Positions 1-7,310 are shown, counted from the stretch's first letter. The stretch: DNA of 8,205 bases from Microcaldota archaeon (GCA_018304285.1 JAGVWL010000032.1:1-8205); one strand, 5' to 3'. Program-made: numbers and translations. The notes: generated from the letters alone by a model not told the origin.

Positions 1-74
1 GAATGCGCATGAAAACCACTTTGGGCTTCAATCACGGCGTCAAAGTTACAAAATCAGTCTTTAAAAAACGTTGA
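1..74 (+). CDS. possible 3' end of an upstream gene (partial)
   Basis: Frame 3 is open from the left edge to a TGA at 72-74 and would encode a basic C-terminus ending in VTKSVFKKR. Its codons (ttg, ggc, gtc, ttc, aaa) resemble those of the genes downstream. Nothing identifies the product, and frame 2 is also open to a TAA at 62-64, so the reading frame is not certain. If real, this gene lies upstream of rpoH in the same direction and ends about 135 bases before it. Confidence 0.2.
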   Translation, partial: MRMKTTLGFNHGVKVTKSVFKKR

Positions 75-133
75 AATTTTTAAGCGGCCGCCGGCTTTCA
101 TAAAACTCGGCGTGCAGCCCGGTTTGAACGATT

Positions 134-171
134 AAAAAGGTTTTTAAATCCCTTTTGGCTTTATTATAAAG
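134..171 (+). promoter_or_regulatory. candidate rpoH promoter (two TATA-like boxes)
   Basis: Two archaeal box A candidates lie upstream of rpoH. TTTTTAAAT at 141-149 is preceded by the purine-rich AAAAAGG, which fits a BRE-TATA pair, and predicts a start near 170 with a leader of about 40 bases. TTATTATAAAG at 161-171 predicts a start near 190 with a short leader. TATAAAG occurs again at 195-201, too close to the ATG to serve as the box for rpoH. A weak Shine-Dalgarno-like AAAGG at 198-202 sits 7 bases before the ATG. The sequence alone does not say which box is used. Confidence 0.5.
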
Positions 172-209
172 TCGAGTGTTTAGAGTAATCTCTCTATAAA
201 GGTTTTGGG

Positions 210-437
210 ATGGATTCTGCCTTCACCCACTATTTGGTTCCAAAAATCGCGAAAATGGACGAAAAGGAAGTGTCCGACCTATTGCAAAAAATGCATTGCA
301 CCAAGGAACAATTGCCCGTCATCGATTTTTCAGACGCGGGGTTGAAGGGGCTCGAAGCTAGCGTGGGAGACGTAATCAGGATAACGCGCGACGAAAAGAA
401 GAAGGAATTCTACTACCGGCTTGTAGCGGAAGACTAA
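210..437 (+). CDS. rpoH: DNA-directed RNA polymerase subunit H (RPB5 C-terminal-like)
   Basis: This 75-residue protein matches archaeal RpoH, the equivalent of the C-terminal domain of eukaryotic RPB5. It sits at the lower jaw of the polymerase and helps hold downstream DNA. Family landmarks visible are LVPK at residues 9-12, QLP at 34-36, GDVIRI at 53-58 and the terminal YYRLV at 68-72, over the usual length of roughly 75-85 residues. The ATG at 210 is the natural start because the N-terminal LVPK block follows directly. It heads the polymerase gene string and is separated from rpoB'' by 76 bases with a double T-run. That spacing suggests transcription may be partly interrupted between them. 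H followed by B, then A, is the standard archaeal order, so the assignment is secure. Confidence 0.94.
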   Translation: MDSAFTHYLVPKIAKMDEKEVSDLLQKMHCTKEQLPVIDFSDAGLKGLEASVGDVIRITRDEKKKEFYYRLVAED

Positions 438-438
438 A

Positions 439-452
439 TTTTTTTGTTTTTT
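439..452 (+). terminator. double T-run after rpoH
   Basis: Directly after the rpoH stop there is a run of 7 T, one G, then 6 T. Archaeal polymerase releases at oligo-T in the non-template strand without needing a hairpin, so this is a plausible full or partial terminator. A poor TATA-like TGTTTAACG at 469-477 follows. No strong separate rpoB'' promoter is seen, so read-through is likely. Confidence 0.45.
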
Positions 453-480
453 ACGGCCAGCGAAGCTTGTTTAACGCGTT

Positions 481-500
481 CAAAGCGCCATTGCGCTTTG
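481..500 (+). promoter_or_regulatory. perfect 8-bp stem-loop in the rpoB'' leader
   Basis: CAAAGCGC (481-488) and GCGCTTTG (493-500) form a perfect 8-bp inverted repeat around the 4-base loop CATT. It ends 13 bases before the GTG start of rpoB'' and just upstream of the weak Shine-Dalgarno-like GGTGGGG at 508-514. It is not followed by a T-run, so it does not look like a terminator. In RNA it would be a stable hairpin next to the ribosome site; in DNA it would be a palindromic protein site. Either role is inference. Confidence 0.5.
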
Positions 501-513
501 CGGACGCGGTGGG

Positions 514-1989
514 GTGTTGCAAGTGTTCAAGGAAGTTTCAAGCGCCTTTTTGAAGGAAAACAGCATCGTCGACCAGCATATAGCGTCTTTCAACAACTTT
601 GTCGAGCGCACGATGCAGGATATAGTCGACGCCCAGGCGATTATAGAACCCCAAGTGGAAGGTTTGAGCGTAAAGCTGGGGAAAATCCGCGCGGAAAAGC
701 CCATGGTTGTGGAAGGCGACGGGTCGAGGCGGCCTTTGTACCCTCTTGAAGCGCGGTTGCGCGATTTGAACTATTCCGCCCCCTTGTTTTTGGAAATGAC
801 GCAGGTCGTCAAGGGCATCGAGAAAAGGGCCGAAGACGTGTACGTGGGCGAACTGCCCGTAATGCTCAAATCCCGCCTTTGCTATCTTCAAGGCCGCAAC
901 GTCAAGGAACTGCAGCACATGGGCGAAGACGTGCAGGATTCCGGCGGGTATTTCGTCATAAACGGAACTGAAAAAACACTCATGATTCTCGAGGATTTGG
1001 CGCCCAACCGCATTCTCGTTTCGCGCGAGAAGGAAACCGGTTTGGTGCAGGCTAAAATCTTTTCCACGCGCTCGGGCTTCCGGGGGCGCTGTACTGTGGA
1101 TAGAACCAAGGAAGGGCTGCTTGGCGTTACAATGCCTTCTTACAACAAGCCGCTCGAACTGGTTTTGCTTTTGCGCGCTCTGGGGCTCGTCGATGCCGAG
1201 CGCATTGCCGACGCTTTTTCTTCGCAGCCCGAAGTCAAGAACGACGTCATGCTCAACCTGGAAGACGAGCTTGAAATCAAGAGCAAGCGCGACGCGCTTG
1301 AAACCATCGGAAAGCGCGCTGCACCCGGCCAGCCCGTCGACTATCAAATAAAGAGGGCCGAAGTTTTGATCGACCGTTATTTGCTTCCGCACATCGGCAT
1401 CGAAGAGAAAAACCGCATTGCAAAAGCGTTTTTCCTGTGCCGCATGGCCGAACGCGCTATACTCGTTGCTTACAAAAAACGCCCTGTTGACGACAAGGAC
1501 CATTACTCCAACAAGCGCTTGAAGACTCCGGGAAAACTTATGGAAGAAGTCTTCAGATACGCATTCCAGTTTTTGGTGAAGGACGTAGCCTACCAAATGG
1601 AAAGGGCTAACGTGCGCGGGCGAAGGATGACGATGTTCGCGATCGTAAGGCCGGACGCTTTGAGCGACCGCATCAAATACTCGATGGCCACGGGCAACTG
1701 GGTCGGGGGGTATACGGGCGTATCGCAGCCTTTGGACCGGTACAACTTCATTTCCGCAGCCGCGTTCTTGAAGAGGGTTACCTCTCCGCTGGCTAAAAAG
1801 CACCCTCACTACAAGGCGCGCGACTTGCACGGCACCCATTGGGGCAGGCTTGATCCGAACGAAACGCCGGAAGGCCCGAACTGTGGGTTGGTGCGCAACC
1901 TTTCGCTTTACTCGGACATTACCGTGGGCGCCAAGACCGAGGAAGTGGAGAAGGTTTTGACCAAGCTGGGCGTGTCAATGAACCTTTGA
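514..1989 (+). CDS. rpoB2: DNA-directed RNA polymerase subunit B'' (N-terminal half of B)
   Basis: This 491-residue protein is the N-terminal half of the second-largest polymerase subunit (RPB2/beta equivalent), covering the protrusion, lobe and fork regions. Landmarks are QHIASFN at 21-27, the MGEDVQDSGGYFVINGTEK block at 136-154, DLAPNRILV at 161-169, DDKDHYSNKRL at 326-336, the fork/rifampicin-region block GVSQPLDRYNFIS at 402-414, and ETPEGPNCGLV at 450-460. It stops shortly after that last block, where B is split in many Euryarchaeota, and its length fits a split B''. GTG at 514 is the first start after an in-frame stop at 472-474 and gives the expected N-terminus. TTG at 517 or GTG at 523 are alternatives differing by 1-3 residues. 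In the fork region, the V usual in GVSQVLDR is P here (recalled consensus). It is followed by rpoB' after 76 bases in a different frame. Confidence 0.95.
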   Translation: MLQVFKEVSSAFLKENSIVDQHIASFNNFVERTMQDIVDAQAIIEPQVEGLSVKLGKIRAEKPMVVEGDGSRRPLYPLEARLRDLNYSAPLFLEMTQVVKGIEKRAEDVYVGELPVMLKSRLCYLQGRNVKELQHMGEDVQDSGGYFVINGTEKTLMILEDLAPNRILVSREKETGLVQAKIFSTRSGFRGRCTVDRTKEGLLGVTMPSYNKPLELVLLLRALGLVDAERIADAFSSQPEVKNDVMLNLEDELEIKSKRDALETIGKRAAPGQPVDYQIKRAEVLIDRYLLPHIGIEEKNRIAKAFFLCRMAERAILVAYKKRPVDDKDHYSNKRLKTPGKLMEEVFRYAFQFLVKDVAYQMERANVRGRRMTMFAIVRPDALSDRIKYSMATGNWVGGYTGVSQPLDRYNFISAAAFLKRVTSPLAKKHPHYKARDLHGTHWGRLDPNETPEGPNCGLVRNLSLYSDITVGAKTEEVEKVLTKLGVSMNL

Positions 1990-2008
1990 TTTTTTTGCAG
2001 GATTTTTT
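1990..2008 (+). terminator. double T-run between the two halves of B
   Basis: Seven T (1990-1996) start immediately after the rpoB'' stop, and six more T (2003-2008) follow after GCAGGA, giving a short direct repeat of GATTTTTT(T)GC. This could cause partial archaeal-type termination between the halves of one subunit. No clear TATA box lies between here and rpoB' at 2066, so complete termination would strand rpoB' and rpoA. Attenuation, pausing or no function are all possible. Confidence 0.3.
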
Positions 2009-2065
2009 GCTGGAAGATTGTTCGTGAAAGTTTTTGGATTTCGGAAAAAAAGGGGTTGTTGAAAA

Positions 2066-3877
2066 ATGAAGCGTGCTGGAGTTTTCGTTGACGGAAAGTT
2101 CGTGGGCTTCGTCGAGCACGGCGGTAAGCTCGTGCGAGCCTTGCGCGAAATGCGCAGGCAGGGCGAAGTGGCAATGCAAATCAACGTGGCATTCTATGCG
2201 AAGACGAACGAGGTTTTCATCAATACGGATGAAGGGCGCGTGCGAAGGCCTTTGGTCATCGTCAAGAGCGGAAAGCCGCTGCTCACCAAAGAGCATGTCG
2301 ACAAATTGGCCAAGGGCGAATTGCATTGGAAGAACTTGGTTGAAAGCGGGCTGATCGAGTTTCTTGATGCGGAGGAAGAGGAAAACGCTTTCGTCGCGCT
2401 GACGCCGGAATTGGTTACGCCCGACCACACGCACTTGGAAATCGACCATTCGATGATACTCGGTTTTGCCTCGTCGCAGCTTCCTTATCCGGAGTACAAC
2501 ATGGCGCCCAGGGTTTTGATGTCTGCTCAGCACGCCAAGCAGAGCTTGGGCCTTTACGCTTCCAACTTCAATTTGCGCAGCGACACGCGCGCGCACGTGC
2601 TCTTTTATCCGCAGCAGCCTTTGCTTCAAACCCGCGCTTACCGTAACTTGCGCTTGAGCAACCGGCCTTCAGGGCAAAACATGGTTGTGGCAGTGCTTTC
2701 GTACAAGGGCTTCAACATGAACGACGCCGTTGTTTTGAATAAGACCAGCGTGGATAGGGGGATGGGCAGGAGCGTTTTCATCCGCACTTACGGAGCCGTG
2801 GAAAGGCGTTATCCCGGCGGGCAGAAGGATTCGTTCGGGATTCCCGAAGAGTACGTCCAAGGTTTCTTGGGCGAGGAAGCGTACGCGCATTTGGACGAAG
2901 ACGGATTCGCTTCCCCTGAGACCGTAGTGAAAGGAAATTCCGTTCTCGTGGGCAAGTCTTCGCCCCCGAGGTTTTTGAAGGAAATTTCGGCGTTGGAAAT
3001 GGAGAGCGAAAGAAGGCGCGAGTCTAGCGTGACCGTGCGCGGCAACGAAGAAGGAATTGTCGATGCAGTAATCCTCACAGAAACAACGTCGGGAAACAAG
3101 ATGGTTAAAATTCGCGTTCGCAATACGAACGTTCCCGAAGTGGGCGACAAGTTCGCGTCCCGCCACGGGCAGAAGGGAGTCGTTTCCTTGCTCGTCCCGC
3201 AGGAAGACATGCCTTGCACCAAAGACGGCATTACCCCCGATTTGATAATCAATCCGCACGCCATTCCTGGGAGAATGACTGCAGGGCATTTGCTTGAAAT
3301 GCTTGGCGGAAAAGCCAGCGCGATGTCGGGAGGTATCAAGGATGCGACGGCGTTTTCCGGCGACAAGCAGGCTGATTTCGAGAAAATCCTTTTGGCCAAC
3401 GGCTTCGAGGCAGCCGGGCAGGAAGTATTGTACGATGGAAAAACGGGCGAAAGGCTTTACGCGAAAATATTCATGGGCGTGATTTACTACCAGCGTTTGC
3501 ACCACTTGGTTTCACTCAAGATGCACGCTCGCTCGCGCGGTCCCGTGCAGATGCTCACCCACCAGCCTACCGAGGGTAGGGCACGTGAGGGCGGATTGCG
3601 TCTCGGGGAAATGGAACGCGATTGTTTCATCGGTTACGGCGCAGCTTCGCTTTTGAAGGAAAGGATGATGGATTCGAGCGATAAGACGGTGGAATTGGTT
3701 TGCGGCAACTGCGGTTCGCTCGCGTATACTGACCGCCAGAAGAACAAGAGTTACTGCGCTTTGTGCGAGAGTTCCGACATACAGCCGGTGGAAATGAGTT
3801 ACGCGTTCAAGCTTTTGCTTGATGAAATGAAGTCCATCGGAATATTTCCTAAACTGAAGCTTGGAGACAGGGCTTAA
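2066..3877 (+). CDS. rpoB1: DNA-directed RNA polymerase subunit B' (C-terminal half of B)
   Basis: This 603-residue protein is the C-terminal half of subunit B and supplies the hybrid-binding and wall regions, part of the active centre and the clamp anchor. Visible in order: GRVRRPL at 57-63, HTHLEID at 121-127, KQSLG at 158-162, GDKFASRHGQKG at 360-371 with the catalytic-centre lysines 362 and 370, HARSRGPVQ at 487-495, and EGGLRLGEMERDC at 508-520. A zinc site follows (C546, C549, C564, C567), then the terminal MSYAFKLLLDEMKS helix at 577-590. Length is normal for a split B'. Three near-invariant motifs differ from recalled consensus: NMND at 217-220 instead of NMED, PGRM at 401-404 instead of PSRM, and APRVLMS at 147-153 instead of SPRNTYQ. 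The ATG at 2066 has GGGG at 2052-2055 as a weak ribosome site. rpoA starts 15 bases after the stop, so these two are almost certainly cotranscribed. Confidence 0.96.
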   Translation: MKRAGVFVDGKFVGFVEHGGKLVRALREMRRQGEVAMQINVAFYAKTNEVFINTDEGRVRRPLVIVKSGKPLLTKEHVDKLAKGELHWKNLVESGLIEFLDAEEEENAFVALTPELVTPDHTHLEIDHSMILGFASSQLPYPEYNMAPRVLMSAQHAKQSLGLYASNFNLRSDTRAHVLFYPQQPLLQTRAYRNLRLSNRPSGQNMVVAVLSYKGFNMNDAVVLNKTSVDRGMGRSVFIRTYGAVERRYPGGQKDSFGIPEEYVQGFLGEEAYAHLDEDGFASPETVVKGNSVLVGKSSPPRFLKEISALEMESERRRESSVTVRGNEEGIVDAVILTETTSGNKMVKIRVRNTNVPEVGDKFASRHGQKGVVSLLVPQEDMPCTKDGITPDLIINPHAIPGRMTAGHLLEMLGGKASAMSGGIKDATAFSGDKQADFEKILLANGFEAAGQEVLYDGKTGERLYAKIFMGVIYYQRLHHLVSLKMHARSRGPVQMLTHQPTEGRAREGGLRLGEMERDCFIGYGAASLLKERMMDSSDKTVELVCGNCGSLAYTDRQKNKSYCALCESSDIQPVEMSYAFKLLLDEMKSIGIFPKLKLGDRA

Positions 3878-3892
3878 GGGGGTCATGTTAAA

Positions 3893-6800
3893 ATGAAAGT
3901 TGTCAAAGCAATCGGTTTTTCGATATACTCTCCCGAGAACGTGCGCAAGATGAGCGCGGCGAAGATTACCGTCCCGGACACTTACGACGAAGACGGTTAT
4001 CCCATCAGCGGAGGCTTGGCCGACCAACGGCTGGGCGTCGTGGACCCAGGGTTGAAATGCCGCACGTGCGGCGGAAGGATGAAAGACTGCCCCGGGCACT
4101 CCGGGCACATAGAGCTCGTTCGCCCCGTGATTCACGTCGGTTTCGCTAAACTCGTCTACAATCTGCTGAAAGCGACTTGCAGGAAGTGCGGAAGGCTCAT
4201 GCATTACGCTTCGCGCGTGGAAGAAGCGAAGAAATCGCTCGAATGCCCCCACTGCGGCGAAAAACAGAGGAAAGTTAAGTTTGTAAAGCCTACCTCTTTT
4301 TACGAAGAAGACAGAAAGCTTTTCCCCAACGAAATTCGCGAGAGGCTGGAGCACATTCCCGACGAGGATTTGAGGACGCTCAGCGTGGCAATCCGCCCCG
4401 AATGGTCGGTTCTCACCGTATTGATAGTCCCTCCAGTAACAGTCCGCCCTTCGATTACGCTGGAAACAGGAGAGCGAAGTGAAGACGATTTGACCCACAA
4501 GCTTGTGGACATACTGCGCATCAACCAGAGGCTCGAGGAAAACATCGATGCCGGCGCGCCGCAGTTGATTATCGAAGACTTGTGGGAACTTTTGCAATAC
4601 CACGTTACCACTTACTACGACAACGAAACTTCCGGCATTCCTCCGGCCCGCCATCGTTCCGGACGCCAGCTCAAGACGCTCTTCCAGCGATTGAAAGGAA
4701 AGGAAGGGCGTTTCCGCTACAACTTGAGCGGAAAGCGCGTGAATTTCTCTGCACGCACGGTAATTTCGCCCGACCCTACACTCGGCATAAACGATTTGGG
4801 CGTGCCCCAGGAGATTGCAAGGGAGCTTACAGTTCCCGTCAGCGTGACGCAATGGAATTTAGAGAGCGTCAAGGAAATGATTAAGGCGAAAGCGGAAGCG
4901 ATCAATTACGTCATCCGCCCCGACGGCAAGAGAAAGAAAATCACCGCCTCCAACATCGAGGAGGTTTTGACCGAGCTGACTCCCGGTTATACCGTGGAAA
5001 GGCAGTTGATGGACGGGGACGTGGTGATATTCAACAGGCAGCCTTCGCTGCACAGGGTTTCAATGCTGTGCCACGACGTGAAAGTCTTGCCCGGAAAAAC
5101 CTTCAGGTTTAACGTTGCGAACTGTAATCCTTACAATGCGGACTTCGACGGGGACGAAATGAACATTCACGTTCCTCAGACGGAAGAGGCGCAGGCAGAA
5201 GCTGAACTGCTAATGAAAGTGCAGGACAACATCCTCTCCCCGCGCAACGGGTCGCCTTTGATCACTCCCGACCTCGACCAAATCACCGGCTTGTTTTTGC
5301 TTTCTCTCGACGATTTTGTCGTGACGAAGAAGGAAGCGTGCAATTTGCTCAACGCAGCCGGGGTTTCCACGGAAATCGGGAAAAGCCTGGTTCCCGGAAA
5401 GGAAATTTATTCCATGATCCTGCCCGAAAAGTTTGATTGCGACATTGAAAGCAAGAGCGGGAACAAAGTGCGCATCAAGAACGGAAAACTGCAGGACGGG
5501 GTTTTGGACGCTCATGCCAACCGCGTCATCGTAAGACGGATTTTCGACGAATTCGGAAGCAGCGACGCGAGGGATTACATCGACAAGGCGACCATGCTTT
5601 CGGTGGAATTGGCGTACCGCTACGGCTTTTCGCTGAGCTTGAAGGACTATTACCTGCCCGAAAGCGCGATTGCGGACATCAACAAGCTTTACGAGGAAGG
5701 GCGCGAGAAGCTCAACGAGCTCGTGAAGAGGTACAAGACGAAGAAGCTCGAGCGCTTGCCGGGAAAAACACTGAAGGAAACTCTCGAAGAGCAGGTAATG
5801 AACATAGTAGAATTAATCAGGTTCCACTGCTGGAGCATCGTCAAGGAGAAAATCGCGAAAACGACCATCGAGATCAACGGCAAGAGTTTCGACCACAATG
5901 CTTCCCTGCTCATGGCTTCTGCGGGCGTGAAAAACAAGCCCATCAACGTGGTGCAGATGACCGCGCTCGTCGGACAGCAGGCCGTACGAGGAAAAAGGCC
6001 CGCAGCCGGATTCAGGAAAAGGCTTTTGACCCACTTCAGGAGGGGCGATTTGGGCGACGCTGCACGCGGTTTCGTGAAAAACAATTACAAGAGCGGCTTG
6101 AATGCCGTGGAATACTTCTTCCACGCTGCAGGAGGGCGCGATAGCGTCGTGGACAAGGGAGTCAATCCCGCGAAGACTGGTTACATGCAAAGGCGTTTGA
6201 TAAACGCGCTGCAGGATTTGATAGTGCAGGAAGACGCGAGCGTGCGCGACAGCGAAGGAAAAATCGTGCAATTCAAGTACGGCGGGGACGGCATAGACCC
6301 CTCGACCGGAAAGCAAATCGCTTACGGCGAGCCTGTCGGAGTTATCGAAGCCCAGAGTATCGGAGAGCCCGGCACGCAAATGACTTTGAGGACTTTCCAC
6401 TACGCGGGCGTAGCTTCGCTGGCGCAATTCGGTTTCACGAGGCTCGTGGAATTGGTTGACGCGCGCAAGGCGCCGAAGAAGCCTGTTATGGAAATCTACT
6501 TGAAGAAAAGCATTGCCGGAGATTTCGACAAAGTCAAGGAAATCGCTGCTCGCATCGAATCAGTGGTTTTGGAGGACGTGGCCGGAACGAACGAGAATTT
6601 CGACCGCAAGGCGATTACCATTTCCCTCAACCCCGTCATGCTCAAGGACAAGGCAATCCGCGAGAAGACGATTGTCGACGAAGTGGCGAAAATCACTCCC
6701 AACTTCAAGCACGAAGGGCACGAAATCATAATCAAGACGAAAGAAGATTCGCTGAAAGCAGTGCGCAAATTAACCCTTCGGTTCAAGGAACTGCACTTGG

Positions 6801-7303
6801 GCGGAGTGAAGGGAATCCGCAAGGCCATCATCGTCGAAAAGAAGACCGAGAACGGCGGGAAGGAATACACGATTGCGACTGAAGGCTCGAACTTGGAAGA
6901 CATTCTCAAGCTCGAGGAAGTCGATGCACACCGCACGAGCACGAACGACATCATGGAAATCGGGCGAGTGCTCGGAATAGAGGCGGCCCGCAACGCGATA
7001 ATCCAGGAAATCAAGAAAGTCCTGGACGCGCAGGACTTGACCGTCGACGAGAGGCACATCATGCTCATCGCCGATGCAATGAGCTTCCTGGGCGACGTGA
7101 AGAGCGTCGGACGCCATGGCTTGGCGGGGCAGAAGAAGAGCGTGCTTGCGAGAGCGGCGTTCGAGGAAACTGCGAAGCACTTGCTCAACGCGTGCATTTA
7201 CGGCGAGGAAGACCCGCTGAAGGGAATTGCAGAAAACATCATCATCGGCCAGACGATTCCTGCTGGGACGGGCACCGTCCAATTGGAAATGAAGCTCGAC
7301 TGA
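3893..7303 (+). CDS. rpoA: DNA-directed RNA polymerase subunit A, A' and A'' fused
   Basis: This 1136-residue largest subunit (RPB1/beta' equivalent) carries the catalytic Mg-binding loop and the clamp. Visible in order: zinc site C56, C59, C66, H69; second cysteine set C96, C99, C118, C121; lid/rudder block NLSGKRVNFSARTVISPDP at 277-295; RQPSLHR at 382-388; NADFDGD at 415-421 with D417, D419 and D421 binding metal; bridge helix around 738-770; trigger loop from about 826; and the A''-type C-terminal clamp block with GIEAARNAII at 1028-1037, GRHGLAG at 1073-1079 and IPAGTGTV at 1122-1129. Most archaea encode A' and A'' as two genes totalling about 1250-1300 residues. Here one frame holds both, and the region normally at the junction is missing: DGIDP (799-803) runs almost directly into YGEPVGVIEAQSIGEPGTQM (811-830). 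The bridge helix (DKGVNP at 754-759), E819 and ASLAQFGFTRL (841-851) depart from strongly conserved sequence. Within the first zinc site the usual GHFGHI is GHSGHI. GGGGGT at 3878-3883 is a good ribosome site, 9 bases before the ATG. Confidence 0.96.
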   Translation: MKVVKAIGFSIYSPENVRKMSAAKITVPDTYDEDGYPISGGLADQRLGVVDPGLKCRTCGGRMKDCPGHSGHIELVRPVIHVGFAKLVYNLLKATCRKCGRLMHYASRVEEAKKSLECPHCGEKQRKVKFVKPTSFYEEDRKLFPNEIRERLEHIPDEDLRTLSVAIRPEWSVLTVLIVPPVTVRPSITLETGERSEDDLTHKLVDILRINQRLEENIDAGAPQLIIEDLWELLQYHVTTYYDNETSGIPPARHRSGRQLKTLFQRLKGKEGRFRYNLSGKRVNFSARTVISPDPTLGINDLGVPQEIARELTVPVSVTQWNLESVKEMIKAKAEAINYVIRPDGKRKKITASNIEEVLTELTPGYTVERQLMDGDVVIFNRQPSLHRVSMLCHDVKVLPGKTFRFNVANCNPYNADFDGDEMNIHVPQTEEAQAEAELLMKVQDNILSPRNGSPLITPDLDQITGLFLLSLDDFVVTKKEACNLLNAAGVSTEIGKSLVPGKEIYSMILPEKFDCDIESKSGNKVRIKNGKLQDGVLDAHANRVIVRRIFDEFGSSDARDYIDKATMLSVELAYRYGFSLSLKDYYLPESAIADINKLYEEGREKLNELVKRYKTKKLERLPGKTLKETLEEQVMNIVELIRFHCWSIVKEKIAKTTIEINGKSFDHNASLLMASAGVKNKPINVVQMTALVGQQAVRGKRPAAGFRKRLLTHFRRGDLGDAARGFVKNNYKSGLNAVEYFFHAAGGRDSVVDKGVNPAKTGYMQRRLINALQDLIVQEDASVRDSEGKIVQFKYGGDGIDPSTGKQIAYGEPVGVIEAQSIGEPGTQMTLRTFHYAGVASLAQFGFTRLVELVDARKAPKKPVMEIYLKKSIAGDFDKVKEIAARIESVVLEDVAGTNENFDRKAITISLNPVMLKDKAIREKTIVDEVAKITPNFKHEGHEIIIKTKEDSLKAVRKLTLRFKELHLGGVKGIRKAIIVEKKTENGGKEYTIATEGSNLEDILKLEEVDAHRTSTNDIMEIGRVLGIEAARNAIIQEIKKVLDAQDLTVDERHIMLIADAMSFLGDVKSVGRHGLAGQKKSVLARAAFEETAKHLLNACIYGEEDPLKGIAENIIIGQTIPAGTGTVQLEMKLD

Positions 7304-7310
7304 GCTTCTT

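Noticed and set aside
1..10. Possible divergent - strand gene starting at an ATG (10-8)
   Set aside because: Only three codons lie inside the window, and the TATA-like TTTTTTAAAG upstream on that strand also fits general AT-richness. There is not enough to support a feature.
84..131. Possible tRNA in the GC-rich block before rpoH
   Set aside because: GGTTTGAAC at 121-129 resembles a T-loop but lacks the invariant C, and no acceptor or anticodon stems can be paired around it. GCGGCCGC at 84-91 is a simple palindrome.
538..1839. 433-residue open frame on the - strand across rpoB''
   Set aside because: It lies wholly opposite a clearly conserved gene, its translation matches no family I know, and long antisense frames are expected from the codon bias of these genes.
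1990..2065. rpoB split as a frameshift, intein or pseudogene event
   Set aside because: Both halves have complete, conserved ends. The break is at the known natural B''/B' boundary, and B' has its own ATG and a plausible ribosome site.
3512..4852. 446-residue open frame on the - strand across the rpoB'/rpoA junction
   Set aside because: It is antisense to two conserved polymerase genes with intact motifs, has no promoter or ribosome site that I can see, and its product looks like a shadow translation.
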